NCBI GenBank assembly: GCA_030041045.1
Contig: JASHOQ010000068.1
Span: 1-64,000, forward strand
Direction of reading: 5' to 3'
From: Acidobacteriaceae bacterium
GTDB lineage: Bacteria; Acidobacteriota; Terriglobia; Terriglobales; Acidobacteriaceae
DNA: 64,000 nt
Below the pieces are notes generated by a model. The model saw nothing but the letters and a program-made list of their open reading frames with translations, was not told where the DNA came from and did no database searches. Position 1 is the stretch's first letter, and the number at the start of each line of letters is the position of its first letter. A program made the position numbers and the translations under genes. Shown in pieces: positions 53,201 through 63,116 of the stretch.

Positions 53201-56200
53201 CACCTTCACCGCATCGCTCGACTACGGCACCGGCAGCGCCACCGACGTGCTCTCTTTCGTGCCCACACCCGCCGCAGCCACACTCGGCGCGCTCACGCTC
53301 TCCGGCACGCTCACACAGATCGCCACCACCACCACCATCTCTGGTCCGCTGCCTGCGAATCCCACCACCAGCACCGGCGCCACCTTCACCGTCACCGTTA
53401 CACCGGCCTCGGGAACCAACGCGCCCTCAGGCACGGTCACCGTCACCGTCGCGGAAGGCGGGTCGACAGTTCAGACGTATACCCCCGCTCTGAGCGCCAG
53501 CGGCTCGAACGGCGTGGCCACCGTCGACGTCACCGGCCTCGCCGCCGGCTCCTTCACCATTGCCGCGAGTTACGCCACGGCTTCCAACGCCACCTTCAGC
53601 GGCTCCAGCTCCGCCTCTACGCCGTTCACGCTCTCGCTGCCCACGGCGCCCACCACCATCACGCTGCATGTGAACAATCCCAGCATCACGTATGGGGGCA
53701 CGCTTACCGGCAGCGTGACCATCGCGCCGCAGTCGGGCACAGGCACGCCCACCGGCACGGTCACGCTCTACTCCGGGACCACGCCTCTCGGCTCTTGTAC
53801 GCTCTCCGGGGGCGCCTGCACGTTCTCGGTCACTCCGCCTGCGGGCTTCCAGTCCATCACCGCGAGCTATAGCGGAGACAGCACTTTTTCGGCCGGCATC
53901 TCCTCCGGCGTTTCCATCAACGAGGCCCGCGCCCTGCTCGACGTGACCGCCGATAGCTATACCATCACCATCGGCGCGGCTCTGCCTGCGTACTCCTATA
54001 CTGTCACCGGCTTCGTCAACGGCGACACCCAGGCGAGCGCCCTCACCGGCGCGCCTTCCATTAGCGGCAGCGCGGCCAACTCGAACACCGCAGGCACCTA
54101 CCCGATCTCCATCACCACCGGCACCCTCGCGGCCGCCAATTACAACTTCACCTTCACCGGCGGCTATCTGCGCATCGTGCCCGCCGTGCAGGCTGCGCCC
54201 GTCGCAACCGGCGATTCCCGCACGGTCACCGAGCCCGCATTCCCCGCCGTATGCCAGCAGTTGACCGCCGCCATCACCATGGTCAACAACGACATTCCCA
54301 CCTCGGTGGACGCGACCGTCACCAACCCCGACGGCGCGCGCATCCAGTCCGCGCTCAACGCCTGCGCCGGCACGGGTGAGGCGGTCGAGCTCTCCGTCGA
54401 CGGCATGGGCGACGACGCTTTCCTCAGCGGTCCGCTCTCGATGCCCTCGAACGTGACCCTGCTCGTCGATCCCGGCGTGGTTCTCTTCTTCTCGCGCAAC
54501 GTGCAGGACTACGACACCACCCCCGGCACGCACACTTGCGGCACGGTAAATAATGACACCGCCACGGCCTCCTGCCTGGCCCTCATCGACATCCCGGGCA
54601 CTTCATCGAACGTGGGCATCATGGGCTACGGCAAGCTCGACGGCCGCGGCGGCGACACGCTCCTCAATGCCTTCCCCGCGTCGTTTGCCGGGCAGAGCTG
54701 GTGGGGACTTTCGTCGATAGCCAACAGCGGCGGCAATCAACAGAACCCGCGCTTCATCCAGATGGACACGGGCGCGAGCAACATCACCCTTTACAAGATC
54801 ACCATTCGCAACTCGCCGCTCTTCCACGTCTCCACCACCGGCGCCGTGTCCAACTTCACCGCGTGGGACATCAAGATCGTCACGCCCACCACGTCGCGCA
54901 ACACCGACGGCATCGATCCAGGCAACGCGACCAACTTCACCATCACCCGCTCGTGGATTTCCGATGGCGACGACAACGTGGCCGTAGGCGGCGCCAACAC
55001 CGCGCCGGCAGCGAACATCTCCGTCACCAACGATCATTTCTTCGCCGGCCACGGCGAATCCATCGGCAGCTACACCGAAGCCGGCGTGAGCAACATTCTC
55101 TTCGACGGCAACATGCTTTGGGGCAACGAGAGTGTCGACTCGAACTCCACCGGCATCCGCATCAAGTCCGCCAACGATCGCGGCGGCCTGGTCTCCGGCA
55201 TCCAGTACTCGAACTCCTGCTTCCAGGACCACAACACCGAAGTCCAGTTCACGCCGCTCTACAACACCAACACCGGCACGCTTACGCCGAACTACCAGAA
55301 CATCCTCATGCAGAACCTCACCTTCCTGACGGCGGGGTCGGTGCAATTTACGGGAGCGGACAATCCCACCACCAACCAGATCAATCCGCTCCTGGTCACG
55401 CTCGATAACGTGAACTTCGATTCGCTCTCCGCTTCTAATTTTGTTACCACCGGCGACGAAGGCACGGAGACGAACGCCGAGCTCACCTACGGTCCCGGCG
55501 ATGTCAGCTCCAACTTCATCAGCGGCTGGGCTACATTTGCCGGCTCCAATGGCGACACGGTCACCAACAACATCACCGCCTCCACGCTCTTCCCGCCGGA
55601 GTGCACCTTCACCCAGATTGCTCCGGAGCTCACCGGGCCCGCGGGCGAGCCGCAGACCATCCTTGAAGGCGACAACGCCACTGCAGTCATCATCCTTACG
55701 CCCGCCGTGGGCGGCGCCGCCTATCCGACGGGCACCGTCACGCTCACCGACGCGCTCACCGGCGACTCCACCACGGTCACCCTTCCCGGCAATACCGACA
55801 CGCTCTTCGTTCCCCAGAGCGGTCTCTCCGTGGGTACGCATACTTTCACCGACACTTACTCCGGCGACTCAAACTACGTGCCGGCCACAGGTGAGCCTTA
55901 TTCAACCGCCGGGCCCTACATCGTGACCGTCAACGCCGGCAGCCTCACCGCGACCAGCACGTCGCTTTCCGGCGTTCCTTCCTCGATCAGCTTCGGCTCC
56001 TCGTTCACAGCAACGGCCACGGTCTCCGGCAGCAATCCCACCGGCACAGTTGAGTTCGTCGTGAACGGTTCCGTCTACTCGACAGCTGGCGTGGTTTCCG
56101 GCGCAGCTTCGGCCTCGATTAGCCTTCCCTACAGCACTAGCGCTTACACCATCTCTGCCATCTATAGCGGCGACACCGCCAACGCCGGCTCCACTTCTGC

Positions 56201-59200
56201 CACCGCGACCATCCTGGTCGAAGCCGCGGCCACCACCACTGCGCTTTCGGCCAGCGCAACCGCCACCACGCTCGGCCATCCGGTCACGCTTACAGCCACC
56301 GTGAACTCCGCCGCGGGCACGCCCACCGGGACGGTCACCTTCACCTACACCACCGCGAACAACAGCACGCCGGTTCTCATCGCCACCGGCTCGCTTGCAA
56401 ACGGCGCCGCCACGGCCGCGGCCGATCTGCCCACGGGAACCGACGCCGTCACGGCCTCCTACGCCGCCAGCGGCAGCTTCGCGGGCTCTGTCTCGACACC
56501 CATGAACATCACCGTGAATCCGCCGGCCATCATCCCGCTCTCCACAAGCCCGATTCCGCTGGCTTACACCATGACCACGCTCGCCGGCGGCGCCGCCGCG
56601 AACTGCGCCACGGCCACAGACACCTTCGGCAACGGCTGCCCGGCTACGCAGATTGTCTTTACCGGCGGCAGCTCCGTTGACCTGCGCAGCGTAGACGCCG
56701 ATCCCTTCGGAAACGTCTACTTCACTGACGCCGTCGCCAGCCAGGTGCGCCGCATTGCACCCAACGGCATCGTCACCAACTTCGCCGGCTTCGTCTCTGG
56801 AACCGCCTGCCTGCCCAGCGCCGCGCAGGGTTGCGTGCCCAATACGGTGAAGCTCAACAAGCCGCGCGGCGTTTCGACGGATGCGTTGGGCAACGTCTAC
56901 ATTGCGGGTTACGACGATAACAAGGCCTACATGGTCAGCGTCTCCACCGGTCTGCTCACCCTCGTGGCCGGAACCGGCACCGCGGGCACGCCGACGGCGA
57001 GCAACGGCGATGGCGGTCCCGCTTCAGCCGCCAATCTCGATGGGCCGCGCGGCATCTGGGCTGATTCGCTCGGCGACATCTACATCGCCGACACCACCGA
57101 CAACAAGATTCGCGAGGTGAACACCACCGGCACCATTCAGACCATCGCCGGCACCGGCGCCGCGGCCTCCAATGGCGATGGCGCTCCCGCAACCGCGGCG
57201 GCCATCGACAACCCGCAGGGCGTGATGACAGACACCAACCTCAACGTCTACATCGCCGACTCGAGCGGCGACAAAGTGCGCGTGGTCTGCGTCACCTGCG
57301 GAACCAATTCGCCATTGGATCACCTGCTCGCACAGCTAGGCATTACCTCGCCCGTCAATGGCGACATCTACACCATTGCCGGCGGCGGCTCGTCCAGTTA
57401 CTCCGGTCCCTTCCCGGTGCTCGCAACCAGCGTCGGCATGAGCCCGCAGAAGCTGGGCATTGACTTGAGCGGCAACATTTATATCTCCGACGGCGACGGT
57501 GCTGCCTGGTTCCTCGATGCGCGCACCGCCTTCATCCGTCCCATCGCCGGCAAGACCACCACCAACTGCCCCACAGAAACCGACAGCTTCGGCGACGGCT
57601 GCCCGGCTACGCAAGCCATCGTCGGCGATGGCGGCAACGGCATCGGCGTGGGCACGGATTCGCTGGGCAACGTCTACGTCTCGGACACGCTGAACGCGCG
57701 CATCCGCAAGATCACCACTAACCTCAATTCGCCGGCAACGTCGACTGGATCGACAATCACGCAGCCCGTAGAGCTCCACTTCATCGCCGGCGACTCGCTC
57801 GCTTCCACGAATGGCGTCGCGTACTCGTCGCCCGAGTGGTTGCTCACTGCTTCCTCCTGCACCACGAACACCGACACGACTATGGACTGCCTGCTCTCCT
57901 CGAGCTTCACGCCCTCCGTCCCCGGCGCGCGCTCCACGCCGCTCGCGGTGAACAGCTCGCTCGGCAACACGGCCACGCTTGCGCTTACCGGCCTCGGCCT
58001 CGGCGCGGGCGCCACGCTCGACCCCGCCACGCGCAGCACCTTCGGTTCCGGCCTCGGCGTCACCGGCCTGGCCACGGACAACGCCGGCAACGTCTACGTG
58101 TCGGATTCCAATAGCAAGCAGCTCTTCCGCTTCGCGCCGTCTGCCGTTGCACAGGGCGCAGGCGCAACCGGTACTGCGCTCGTCACACTCGTTGCTCCGG
58201 GCGCGGTCGCCGTGGATGAGCGCGGCTACACCTATGTGGCCGATACCTCCGCCGGCACCGTCACCCAGATCGCGCCCTCCGGCGCAACTGTGGCGCTGCC
58301 ATTCACCTTCACCACCCCCGCCGGCCTCGCCGTCGACGCGCTCAACAACCTCTACGTCTCCGACTCCTCCGCGCAGGCCGTCTACCAGATCAGCCCCTTC
58401 ACCAACGCCGAGCAGACGCTCGCCCTGGGCGCGCTGGTCTCGCCCGAAGGCCTCGCCATCGACCCATCCGGCAATCTGCTTGTCGCCGATCCCGGAGCGC
58501 CCGCCATCTACCGCTTCTATCTCGAATCGGCCACGCGCACTACGGTCACCACGCCCGCCGTCGCGCCGTCTCTTGCGTTGAATGACGCCGCGGGCAATCT
58601 GCTCATCGCCGACACGGCTTCCATCCTGGCCGTTCCCGCGAGCAGCAACAGCTCACCGTTTACCATTGCTTCCCTCACGCCCGCCGCGCTCGCGGTCGAC
58701 TCCGCCGGCAATCTTTACACCGGCGCCTCCGGCGGCGTACTCAAGCTCACGCGCACGCAGGGCTATGTGCAATTCGCCGGAGCCTCCGCGCCGCCCGCCG
58801 CCGTCAACCTGCTCGAGTCCGGCAATCAGGCTTACGCCGAGACCTCGATCAGCCAGACCGACACCTCCGATTACTCTCTCGCGCCAACGGCTTCCACCGA
58901 TTGCGCTCTCAGCAGCGCGGGCTCGGGCACGCTTGCCATTGGCGGCGTCTGCGCCTTCACCGCGAGTTACACGCCCACGACGTTCCTCACCACCACGGAC
59001 ACGGCCACCTTCAACGGCAACCTCGCTAATGCCGCACTGTCCACTCCGGCAGCCGTCCAGCTCACGCTCACCGGCCCAGCCACGCCGCCCGCCTCCACCA
59101 TCACGCTCGGCGCCTTCTCACCCGCCGCGCCCATCTACGGCCAGACAGTCACCCTCAGCGCCACCGTCTCCGGCGCAAGCGTCACGCCTGCTGGCACGGT

Positions 59201-60737
59201 CGTCTTCACGGTCGACAGCACCACGTACTCGGCCACATTGACCAACGGCGCCGCCTCCGTCCAGGTCAGCGGCCTCAAGGCCGGCGCGCACACCGTCTCC
59301 GCTGCTTACACCAGCACCAACGGCTACACTGCTTCGTCCTCGTCCACGGCCACGCTCACAGTTGGGCAGGCCACGCCGGTCATCGCCTGGCCCGCACCCA
59401 ACCCCATCACCTATGGGACCGCGCTGAGCGCAACCCAGCTTGACGCGACCGCCTCGGTGCCCGGCACATTCGCCTACAACCCCGCCGCGGGCATCGTGCT
59501 CAACGCAGGCACGCAGACGCTCACGCTCACCTTCACGCCGACCGACACCACCGATTACACCTCCGTGATGCAGTCGGTCACGCTGGTCGTGAACCAGGCC
59601 GTCAGCAACGTTGCGCTCACGGCGAATCCCAATCCTGCCGCGCAAGGAATGACGGAGACGCTCACTGCTACCGTCACCGGCGCGGGCACGCTCACCGGCT
59701 CGGTGGTCTTCACCTCCGGCTCAACCACGCTCTGCACCACGGCGCTCACCGCCAGCGACGTGGCCTCGTGCAGCTTTGTCCCGTCGGCCTCGGGCACGCT
59801 CACAATTACGGCCACCTACGCGGGCGATGCCAACCACTCCGGCTCCTCGGCCAGCCTCTCGCTCAACGTCTATGACACGGCCATCACCGAAACGTTCTCG
59901 AGCACGCAGCTCACTTATCCGGGGGCAACCAATGTCACCGTCTGCGTCGCCGGGGCTACCAAGGCCACGCCCACCGGCACGGTCAAAATTGAAGACGGCA
60001 CCACGGTCCTCACCACGCTGACTCTCGGCAGCAATGGCTGCGCTTACTGGTACATCTCGCCCGGCTTGAACGCGGGCACGCACTCCATCTCCGCCGTCTA
60101 CTCCGGCGACAAAAACAACTCCGCCGGCGCCTCCGCGCCCACTATCCTCACCGTCAGCCCGGTTCCGGTGACCATGTCCGTCTCCTGCTGGAACGCGAGC
60201 TTCGCCTACGGCGCCAACTACCAGTGCGACGTGAACGTAAGCTCGGCCGCCGGCTCGGCGCAGGGCTCCATCACCTATAGCTACGACGGCGGCGCACCCG
60301 TCTCCGTGCCTCTGAGCAGTGGCAGCGCGACATTCACTATCACCAAACCCGTCGTCGGCAACCAGTCGGTCGTTATCGCGTATCCGCAACAGACCAACTA
60401 CGCCGCCGCTACGCCGCAGACCGAGAACTTTACCGTCACGGCCGCGCCGGTTACCGTCTCGCTCACGCCTTCCACCTACTACACCACGGCCGGCACCACC
60501 GTCACCTTCTCCGCCGCGGTGACTTCGTGGAGTGCCGGCGCGCCCGACGATAACGGTTCTGTCACCTTCTCGCTCGGCTCAACGCTGCTCGCCACCGTGC
60601 CCGTCAATGCCAGCGGCCAGGCCAGCTACGCCACGTCCTCGCTGCCCGTCGGTAGTGACACCGTCACCGCAACTTACTCTGGCGGTGCCAACTACGGGAC
60701 CGGCTCCGCCAGCGCGACCATCACCATCGTGAAGTAG
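50274..60737 (+). CDS. Giant secreted NHL/Ig-repeat protein with embedded GH28 polygalacturonase
   Basis: The product is 3,487 aa. GGAGG lies seven bases before the ATG, and the signal peptide is clear (LAAAFVLACLFLLSAARAQ). Residues about 40-920 are NHL-type blades (GGVVADAYGDIFIADDVDDVI; LAVDSLGNVYVADKGADAVLKL). About 980-1300 is Ig-like and MBG-like repeats. About 1305-1780 is a GH28 domain with all four family blocks: NTDG (N1543-D1545), DGDDN (D1566/D1567), GHG (H1593) and RIK (1629-1631). About 1785-2090 is Ig-like; 2095-2850 a second NHL region opening with the same YTMTT..GG motif as the N-terminus; then Ig-like repeats to the end. No surface anchor is seen. GH28 hydrolyses pectin. 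Confidence 0.85.
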   Translation: MLRRALVAALPPVSLAAAFVLACLFLLSAARAQAPVALPYTMTTVGGLAPMSSTAGTACPNLPAGQVSTDAFGDGCLAVNGIFGAAGRGGVVADAYGDIFIADDVDDVIHMINPSSGIMTRLAGAGSVCSTKLDGSGDGCIAATQTSVSSQRGIGVDQWGNVFLPGYGDHIAHIICRAASPLCTPAQVGTLEAVAGCVTNTGTNGTTGTGLDNTIALTLNAGTCSTSLGEINTPRGITADLYGNVYIAETATFRFRVVLGPETSPYFTGTNPLWTALAVHYPSLTQGYAYTVVDIGGDTSATTAGNSCSETTNGVVYSGTALDKFGDGCPLDFSSVSTSSSSYVQGVATDGAGNLVFTDPGNGRLRVFFVSGAGTVGAAMAAAITANNPTIATPQPGFVYSLAGGGTTSISGTPTLGSATSGIDSSIFKVAVSPQGNIFVGDNSKVEFFDINTGYIRVLFSAASSNVTTGSFCSGSSGQTSLSAYSDGCPASKSLFTNSNGLGLAVDGQGSLYLYDASSNTSGMLVRKVLAQGLAEQTLTVPLTQTFDLHLPESASASPSGATATLASTPDISAGAPTCAQNADDSVDCTVAVTATPSAAGLRSAALTITLPSGSWVNPLADIALGGIVSGSILTVDDAATTVSGVTTPLAPSTKSVFSSIAPAGVALDGAGNAYVMDLNSGSILESVAGASGVAISSSLPSNPGQIAVDQQGDVFAVGSGTPEIEELAVTGAPASAGSPSTFAATSIVYTPANSGTPTPQAAAVDKAGNLFVADNQGSPADNAVYRLTLEADPASRQTEIASGLSNPVSLAVDSLGNVYVADKGADAVLKLTPGANGAYTQSTLLTGVTPVAVAADPAGDVYVQDENSSSVLEVPVSGPAEISVYPGLVAPTGLAVDGKGDVFSADSKNTSITEIIRNAVAYTFPNETTTLSGALTNGGNLVATPENTNTSSFTLGAGASNGCMFSGSTTAGEACTFTASLDYGTGSATDVLSFVPTPAAATLGALTLSGTLTQIATTTTISGPLPANPTTSTGATFTVTVTPASGTNAPSGTVTVTVAEGGSTVQTYTPALSASGSNGVATVDVTGLAAGSFTIAASYATASNATFSGSSSASTPFTLSLPTAPTTITLHVNNPSITYGGTLTGSVTIAPQSGTGTPTGTVTLYSGTTPLGSCTLSGGACTFSVTPPAGFQSITASYSGDSTFSAGISSGVSINEARALLDVTADSYTITIGAALPAYSYTVTGFVNGDTQASALTGAPSISGSAANSNTAGTYPISITTGTLAAANYNFTFTGGYLRIVPAVQAAPVATGDSRTVTEPAFPAVCQQLTAAITMVNNDIPTSVDATVTNPDGARIQSALNACAGTGEAVELSVDGMGDDAFLSGPLSMPSNVTLLVDPGVVLFFSRNVQDYDTTPGTHTCGTVNNDTATASCLALIDIPGTSSNVGIMGYGKLDGRGGDTLLNAFPASFAGQSWWGLSSIANSGGNQQNPRFIQMDTGASNITLYKITIRNSPLFHVSTTGAVSNFTAWDIKIVTPTTSRNTDGIDPGNATNFTITRSWISDGDDNVAVGGANTAPAANISVTNDHFFAGHGESIGSYTEAGVSNILFDGNMLWGNESVDSNSTGIRIKSANDRGGLVSGIQYSNSCFQDHNTEVQFTPLYNTNTGTLTPNYQNILMQNLTFLTAGSVQFTGADNPTTNQINPLLVTLDNVNFDSLSASNFVTTGDEGTETNAELTYGPGDVSSNFISGWATFAGSNGDTVTNNITASTLFPPECTFTQIAPELTGPAGEPQTILEGDNATAVIILTPAVGGAAYPTGTVTLTDALTGDSTTVTLPGNTDTLFVPQSGLSVGTHTFTDTYSGDSNYVPATGEPYSTAGPYIVTVNAGSLTATSTSLSGVPSSISFGSSFTATATVSGSNPTGTVEFVVNGSVYSTAGVVSGAASASISLPYSTSAYTISAIYSGDTANAGSTSATATILVEAAATTTALSASATATTLGHPVTLTATVNSAAGTPTGTVTFTYTTANNSTPVLIATGSLANGAATAAADLPTGTDAVTASYAASGSFAGSVSTPMNITVNPPAIIPLSTSPIPLAYTMTTLAGGAAANCATATDTFGNGCPATQIVFTGGSSVDLRSVDADPFGNVYFTDAVASQVRRIAPNGIVTNFAGFVSGTACLPSAAQGCVPNTVKLNKPRGVSTDALGNVYIAGYDDNKAYMVSVSTGLLTLVAGTGTAGTPTASNGDGGPASAANLDGPRGIWADSLGDIYIADTTDNKIREVNTTGTIQTIAGTGAAASNGDGAPATAAAIDNPQGVMTDTNLNVYIADSSGDKVRVVCVTCGTNSPLDHLLAQLGITSPVNGDIYTIAGGGSSSYSGPFPVLATSVGMSPQKLGIDLSGNIYISDGDGAAWFLDARTAFIRPIAGKTTTNCPTETDSFGDGCPATQAIVGDGGNGIGVGTDSLGNVYVSDTLNARIRKITTNLNSPATSTGSTITQPVELHFIAGDSLASTNGVAYSSPEWLLTASSCTTNTDTTMDCLLSSSFTPSVPGARSTPLAVNSSLGNTATLALTGLGLGAGATLDPATRSTFGSGLGVTGLATDNAGNVYVSDSNSKQLFRFAPSAVAQGAGATGTALVTLVAPGAVAVDERGYTYVADTSAGTVTQIAPSGATVALPFTFTTPAGLAVDALNNLYVSDSSAQAVYQISPFTNAEQTLALGALVSPEGLAIDPSGNLLVADPGAPAIYRFYLESATRTTVTTPAVAPSLALNDAAGNLLIADTASILAVPASSNSSPFTIASLTPAALAVDSAGNLYTGASGGVLKLTRTQGYVQFAGASAPPAAVNLLESGNQAYAETSISQTDTSDYSLAPTASTDCALSSAGSGTLAIGGVCAFTASYTPTTFLTTTDTATFNGNLANAALSTPAAVQLTLTGPATPPASTITLGAFSPAAPIYGQTVTLSATVSGASVTPAGTVVFTVDSTTYSATLTNGAASVQVSGLKAGAHTVSAAYTSTNGYTASSSSTATLTVGQATPVIAWPAPNPITYGTALSATQLDATASVPGTFAYNPAAGIVLNAGTQTLTLTFTPTDTTDYTSVMQSVTLVVNQAVSNVALTANPNPAAQGMTETLTATVTGAGTLTGSVVFTSGSTTLCTTALTASDVASCSFVPSASGTLTITATYAGDANHSGSSASLSLNVYDTAITETFSSTQLTYPGATNVTVCVAGATKATPTGTVKIEDGTTVLTTLTLGSNGCAYWYISPGLNAGTHSISAVYSGDKNNSAGASAPTILTVSPVPVTMSVSCWNASFAYGANYQCDVNVSSAAGSAQGSITYSYDGGAPVSVPLSSGSATFTITKPVVGNQSVVIAYPQQTNYAAATPQTENFTVTAAPVTVSLTPSTYYTTAGTTVTFSAAVTSWSAGAPDDNGSVTFSLGSTLLATVPVNASGQASYATSSLPVGSDTVTATYSGGANYGTGSASATITIVK

Positions 60738-60760
60738 CGGAGAGTTCCACCAAATTCTCC

Positions 60761-60804
60761 GTGCCCCATCCTTGCGCCTTGTGTCTGGCGCAAGGGTGGG
60801 AAGG
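60761..60804. repeat. GCCCCATCC-type hairpin element
   Basis: GTGCCCCATC[CTTGCGCC ... GGCGCAAG]GGTGGGAAGG. The bracketed stem is 8 bp, perfect. It lies just after the giant gene. Confidence 0.8.
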
Positions 60805-60829
60805 GACTTCCCTTAACTGAAGTTTCCGT

Positions 60830-60873
60830 TGCCCCATCCTTCCGGCGCTTTTGCCGGAAGGGTGGGAAGCACT
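60830..60873. repeat. GCCCCATCC-type hairpin element
   Basis: TGCCCCATC[CTTCCGGC ... GCCGGAAG]GGTGGGAAGCAC. The frame is identical to the preceding copy, but the stem sequence differs and stays perfectly paired. Confidence 0.8.
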
Positions 60874-60897
60874 CCCGCTGTCGCGCCGCCCAACCCG

Positions 60898-60929
60898 CTA
60901 ACTCGCTAACTTGCTGACTCGCCAACTCG
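60898..60929. repeat. Octamer array CTRACTYG, four units
   Basis: CTAACTCG, CTAACTTG, CTGACTCG and CCAACTCG in tandem, 24 bp before the mutL start codon. Confidence 0.88.
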
Positions 60930-60953
60930 CTCTCCTGCGTTACCCTGAACCTT

Positions 60954-63047
60954 ATGGGCCGCATCCGCATACTTCCTGATCAGGTGGCCAACCAGATCGC
61001 CGCCGGCGAAGTCGTCGACCGCCCCGCCTCCGTGGTCAAGGAACTCCTCGAGAACGCGCTCGACGCCGGCGCCAATCGCATCCACGTTGAAGTCGAAGCC
61101 GGCGGCCGCAAGCTCATCCGCCTCACCGACGACGGCCACGGCATGAACCGCGACGACGCCCTGCTCGCCTTCGAGCGCCACGCTACTTCAAAGCTGCGCA
61201 CCGCCGACGACCTGCTTGCCATCGCCACGCTCGGCTTCCGCGGCGAAGCCTTGCCCTCCATCGCCAGCGTCGCCCGCGTCACCCTCGAAACTGCGGCCGG
61301 CGATTCCGGCCCGAGCGGCTCACACCAGGCTGAAACGCGACCGCTCGGCACAAAAATCGAGATCGCCGGCGGCAAGATCCTTTCCGTTGCCGACGCTGCT
61401 CTTCCGCACGGCACAACCCTCACCGTCGCCGACCTTTTCTTCAATACGCCTGCCCGCCGCAAATTCCTCCGCGCTGAATCCACCGAGCTCGCCCACGTGG
61501 CCGCGCTCGTCACCCACTACGCCCTCGTTCATCCGGAGAAGCACTTTGAGCTCGTCTCTGCCACGCACACGCTCGTCTCCGCGCCGCCGGTTGCGCGCAC
61601 CGCCGAGCGCATTTACCAGCTCTTCGGCAAAGACACCCTCGCGGCGCTTCTTCCGGTCGCAGCTGAGACGGCTCTCGCACACGCCGGCCTTCCTGAGCCG
61701 CCTCCCTGGAAAAAAGATCCCGCCCAACCCGCTCGCGCGCCCGGAACCCTGCGCCTCACCGGCTTTTATTCGAAGCCCGAGCTGCAGAAGCTCAACCGCA
61801 ACTCCATCTACATCTTTGTCAACAAACGCCTCATCCGCGACCGGCTGCTTCTGCACGCCATCACCGAGGCCTACCGCAACGTCATCCCGCCTGCCAGCTT
61901 TCCCGTCGTCCTGCTGTTCCTTGAAATGCCGCCCGAAGAAGTCGACGTGAATGTCCATCCCGCCAAAACCGAGGTGCGCTTCCGCCAGCAGGCCCTCGTC
62001 CATGACTTCGTCCGCGACTCGCTGCGCACCGCGCTCGTCCAGGCGCGCCCCGCCGCCGGCTTCCTGGCCGCGCTCGACGCTCAGCCCACGGCGAGCCCGT
62101 CGCTCATGCCGCCCGCGGTCTCGCCCGTGCCCGGTGTCCCGCAATCTGACTCGGATCGCTCCGTCCAGTCCGCCACTCCCGCCCTGCCCATAACGGCCGG
62201 ACCATTTCTCGCCTCCGCCGTCGATGACGCCTCCCCGCAACCCGAGCCTTTTCAGCTCACTCCGCAGATTCCCACCCCGGTTTCCGGCCGCCTTCCCTTC
62301 ACCGCCTCCGGTCTTACCCCAGGCACCGGTCCGGACGATCTCAACATCCGGACACTTGCGCCGGCCGCCACTGGCCTGCTCGAATCCGTTGAAGAAAATT
62401 CGGCTGCCGCAACGGCCCTTGTTGAAGCCGAACAGGCCGAAGCTAACCTTAATCATTTGAGAGATCTGAAGCCGCTCGGCCAGCTTCGCGAGTCCTTCAT
62501 TCTGGCCGCCGGCGAGGACGGCTTGTGGATCATCGATCAGCACGTGGCCCACGAGCGCATTCTCTTTGAAAAAATCCTTGCCGCCCGCGAGGTGGAGAAA
62601 GTGCAGCGCCAGCGTCTCCTCATGCCCCTCCTGGTCGAGCTCAAACCCCAGCAGATGGTGGTATTTGCACGCATCGCCGATGAGCTCGAGCGCAACGGTT
62701 TTGAGGTCGAGCCTTTCGGCCCGCAGACCCTGGCCGTCAAAGCCGCCCCCGTGGGCCTGGAAGGCGCGGCCCTCGAGCGCATGTTGGGCGAAGTGATCGA
62801 CCAATCCTCCGCGGATTCCGATGAATCCATCCAAAATCAAGACCTGACCGTTCTGTGCACGCGCATAGCCGCTTCCATTGCCTGCCACTCTGCCATTAAA
62901 ATCAATACAGCCCTTGACCCGGCACGTATCGAGTGGCTATTGTTGGAGCTTGCGAAAACCCGTCATCCGACCAGTTGCCCGCATGGACGTCCAATCGCTT
63001 TGCTGTATTCTTGGAAAGAGATCCAGCGGGCCTTCCACCGCGTTTAG
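60954..63047 (+). CDS. mutL: DNA mismatch repair protein MutL
   Basis: The protein has 697 aa. The GHKL ATPase domain is complete: IAAGEVVDRPASVVKELLEN, DDGHGMNRDD, FERHATSK, TLGFRGEALPSIASV and NTPARRKFLR. The central domain has VDVNVHPAKTEVRF. A long proline/alanine linker follows. The C-terminal domain has DQHVAHERILFE from D528 (the DQHxxHE(x)4E metal motif), ACHSAIKI and CPHGRP, so it is an endonuclease-type MutL rather than an E. coli-like one. Two hairpin elements and an octamer array precede it. Confidence 0.95.
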   Translation: MGRIRILPDQVANQIAAGEVVDRPASVVKELLENALDAGANRIHVEVEAGGRKLIRLTDDGHGMNRDDALLAFERHATSKLRTADDLLAIATLGFRGEALPSIASVARVTLETAAGDSGPSGSHQAETRPLGTKIEIAGGKILSVADAALPHGTTLTVADLFFNTPARRKFLRAESTELAHVAALVTHYALVHPEKHFELVSATHTLVSAPPVARTAERIYQLFGKDTLAALLPVAAETALAHAGLPEPPPWKKDPAQPARAPGTLRLTGFYSKPELQKLNRNSIYIFVNKRLIRDRLLLHAITEAYRNVIPPASFPVVLLFLEMPPEEVDVNVHPAKTEVRFRQQALVHDFVRDSLRTALVQARPAAGFLAALDAQPTASPSLMPPAVSPVPGVPQSDSDRSVQSATPALPITAGPFLASAVDDASPQPEPFQLTPQIPTPVSGRLPFTASGLTPGTGPDDLNIRTLAPAATGLLESVEENSAAATALVEAEQAEANLNHLRDLKPLGQLRESFILAAGEDGLWIIDQHVAHERILFEKILAAREVEKVQRQRLLMPLLVELKPQQMVVFARIADELERNGFEVEPFGPQTLAVKAAPVGLEGAALERMLGEVIDQSSADSDESIQNQDLTVLCTRIAASIACHSAIKINTALDPARIEWLLLELAKTRHPTSCPHGRPIALLYSWKEIQRAFHRV

Positions 63048-63116
63048 AACTCACGCGTTCATGAATCTGGGAAGGTGGCAGTTCTGCTCCTCGGGAGCGG
63101 TCACTGCCGGGCGCTA

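Noticed and set aside
61320-62888. 522-aa minus-strand ORF
   Set aside because: It is antisense to mutL.
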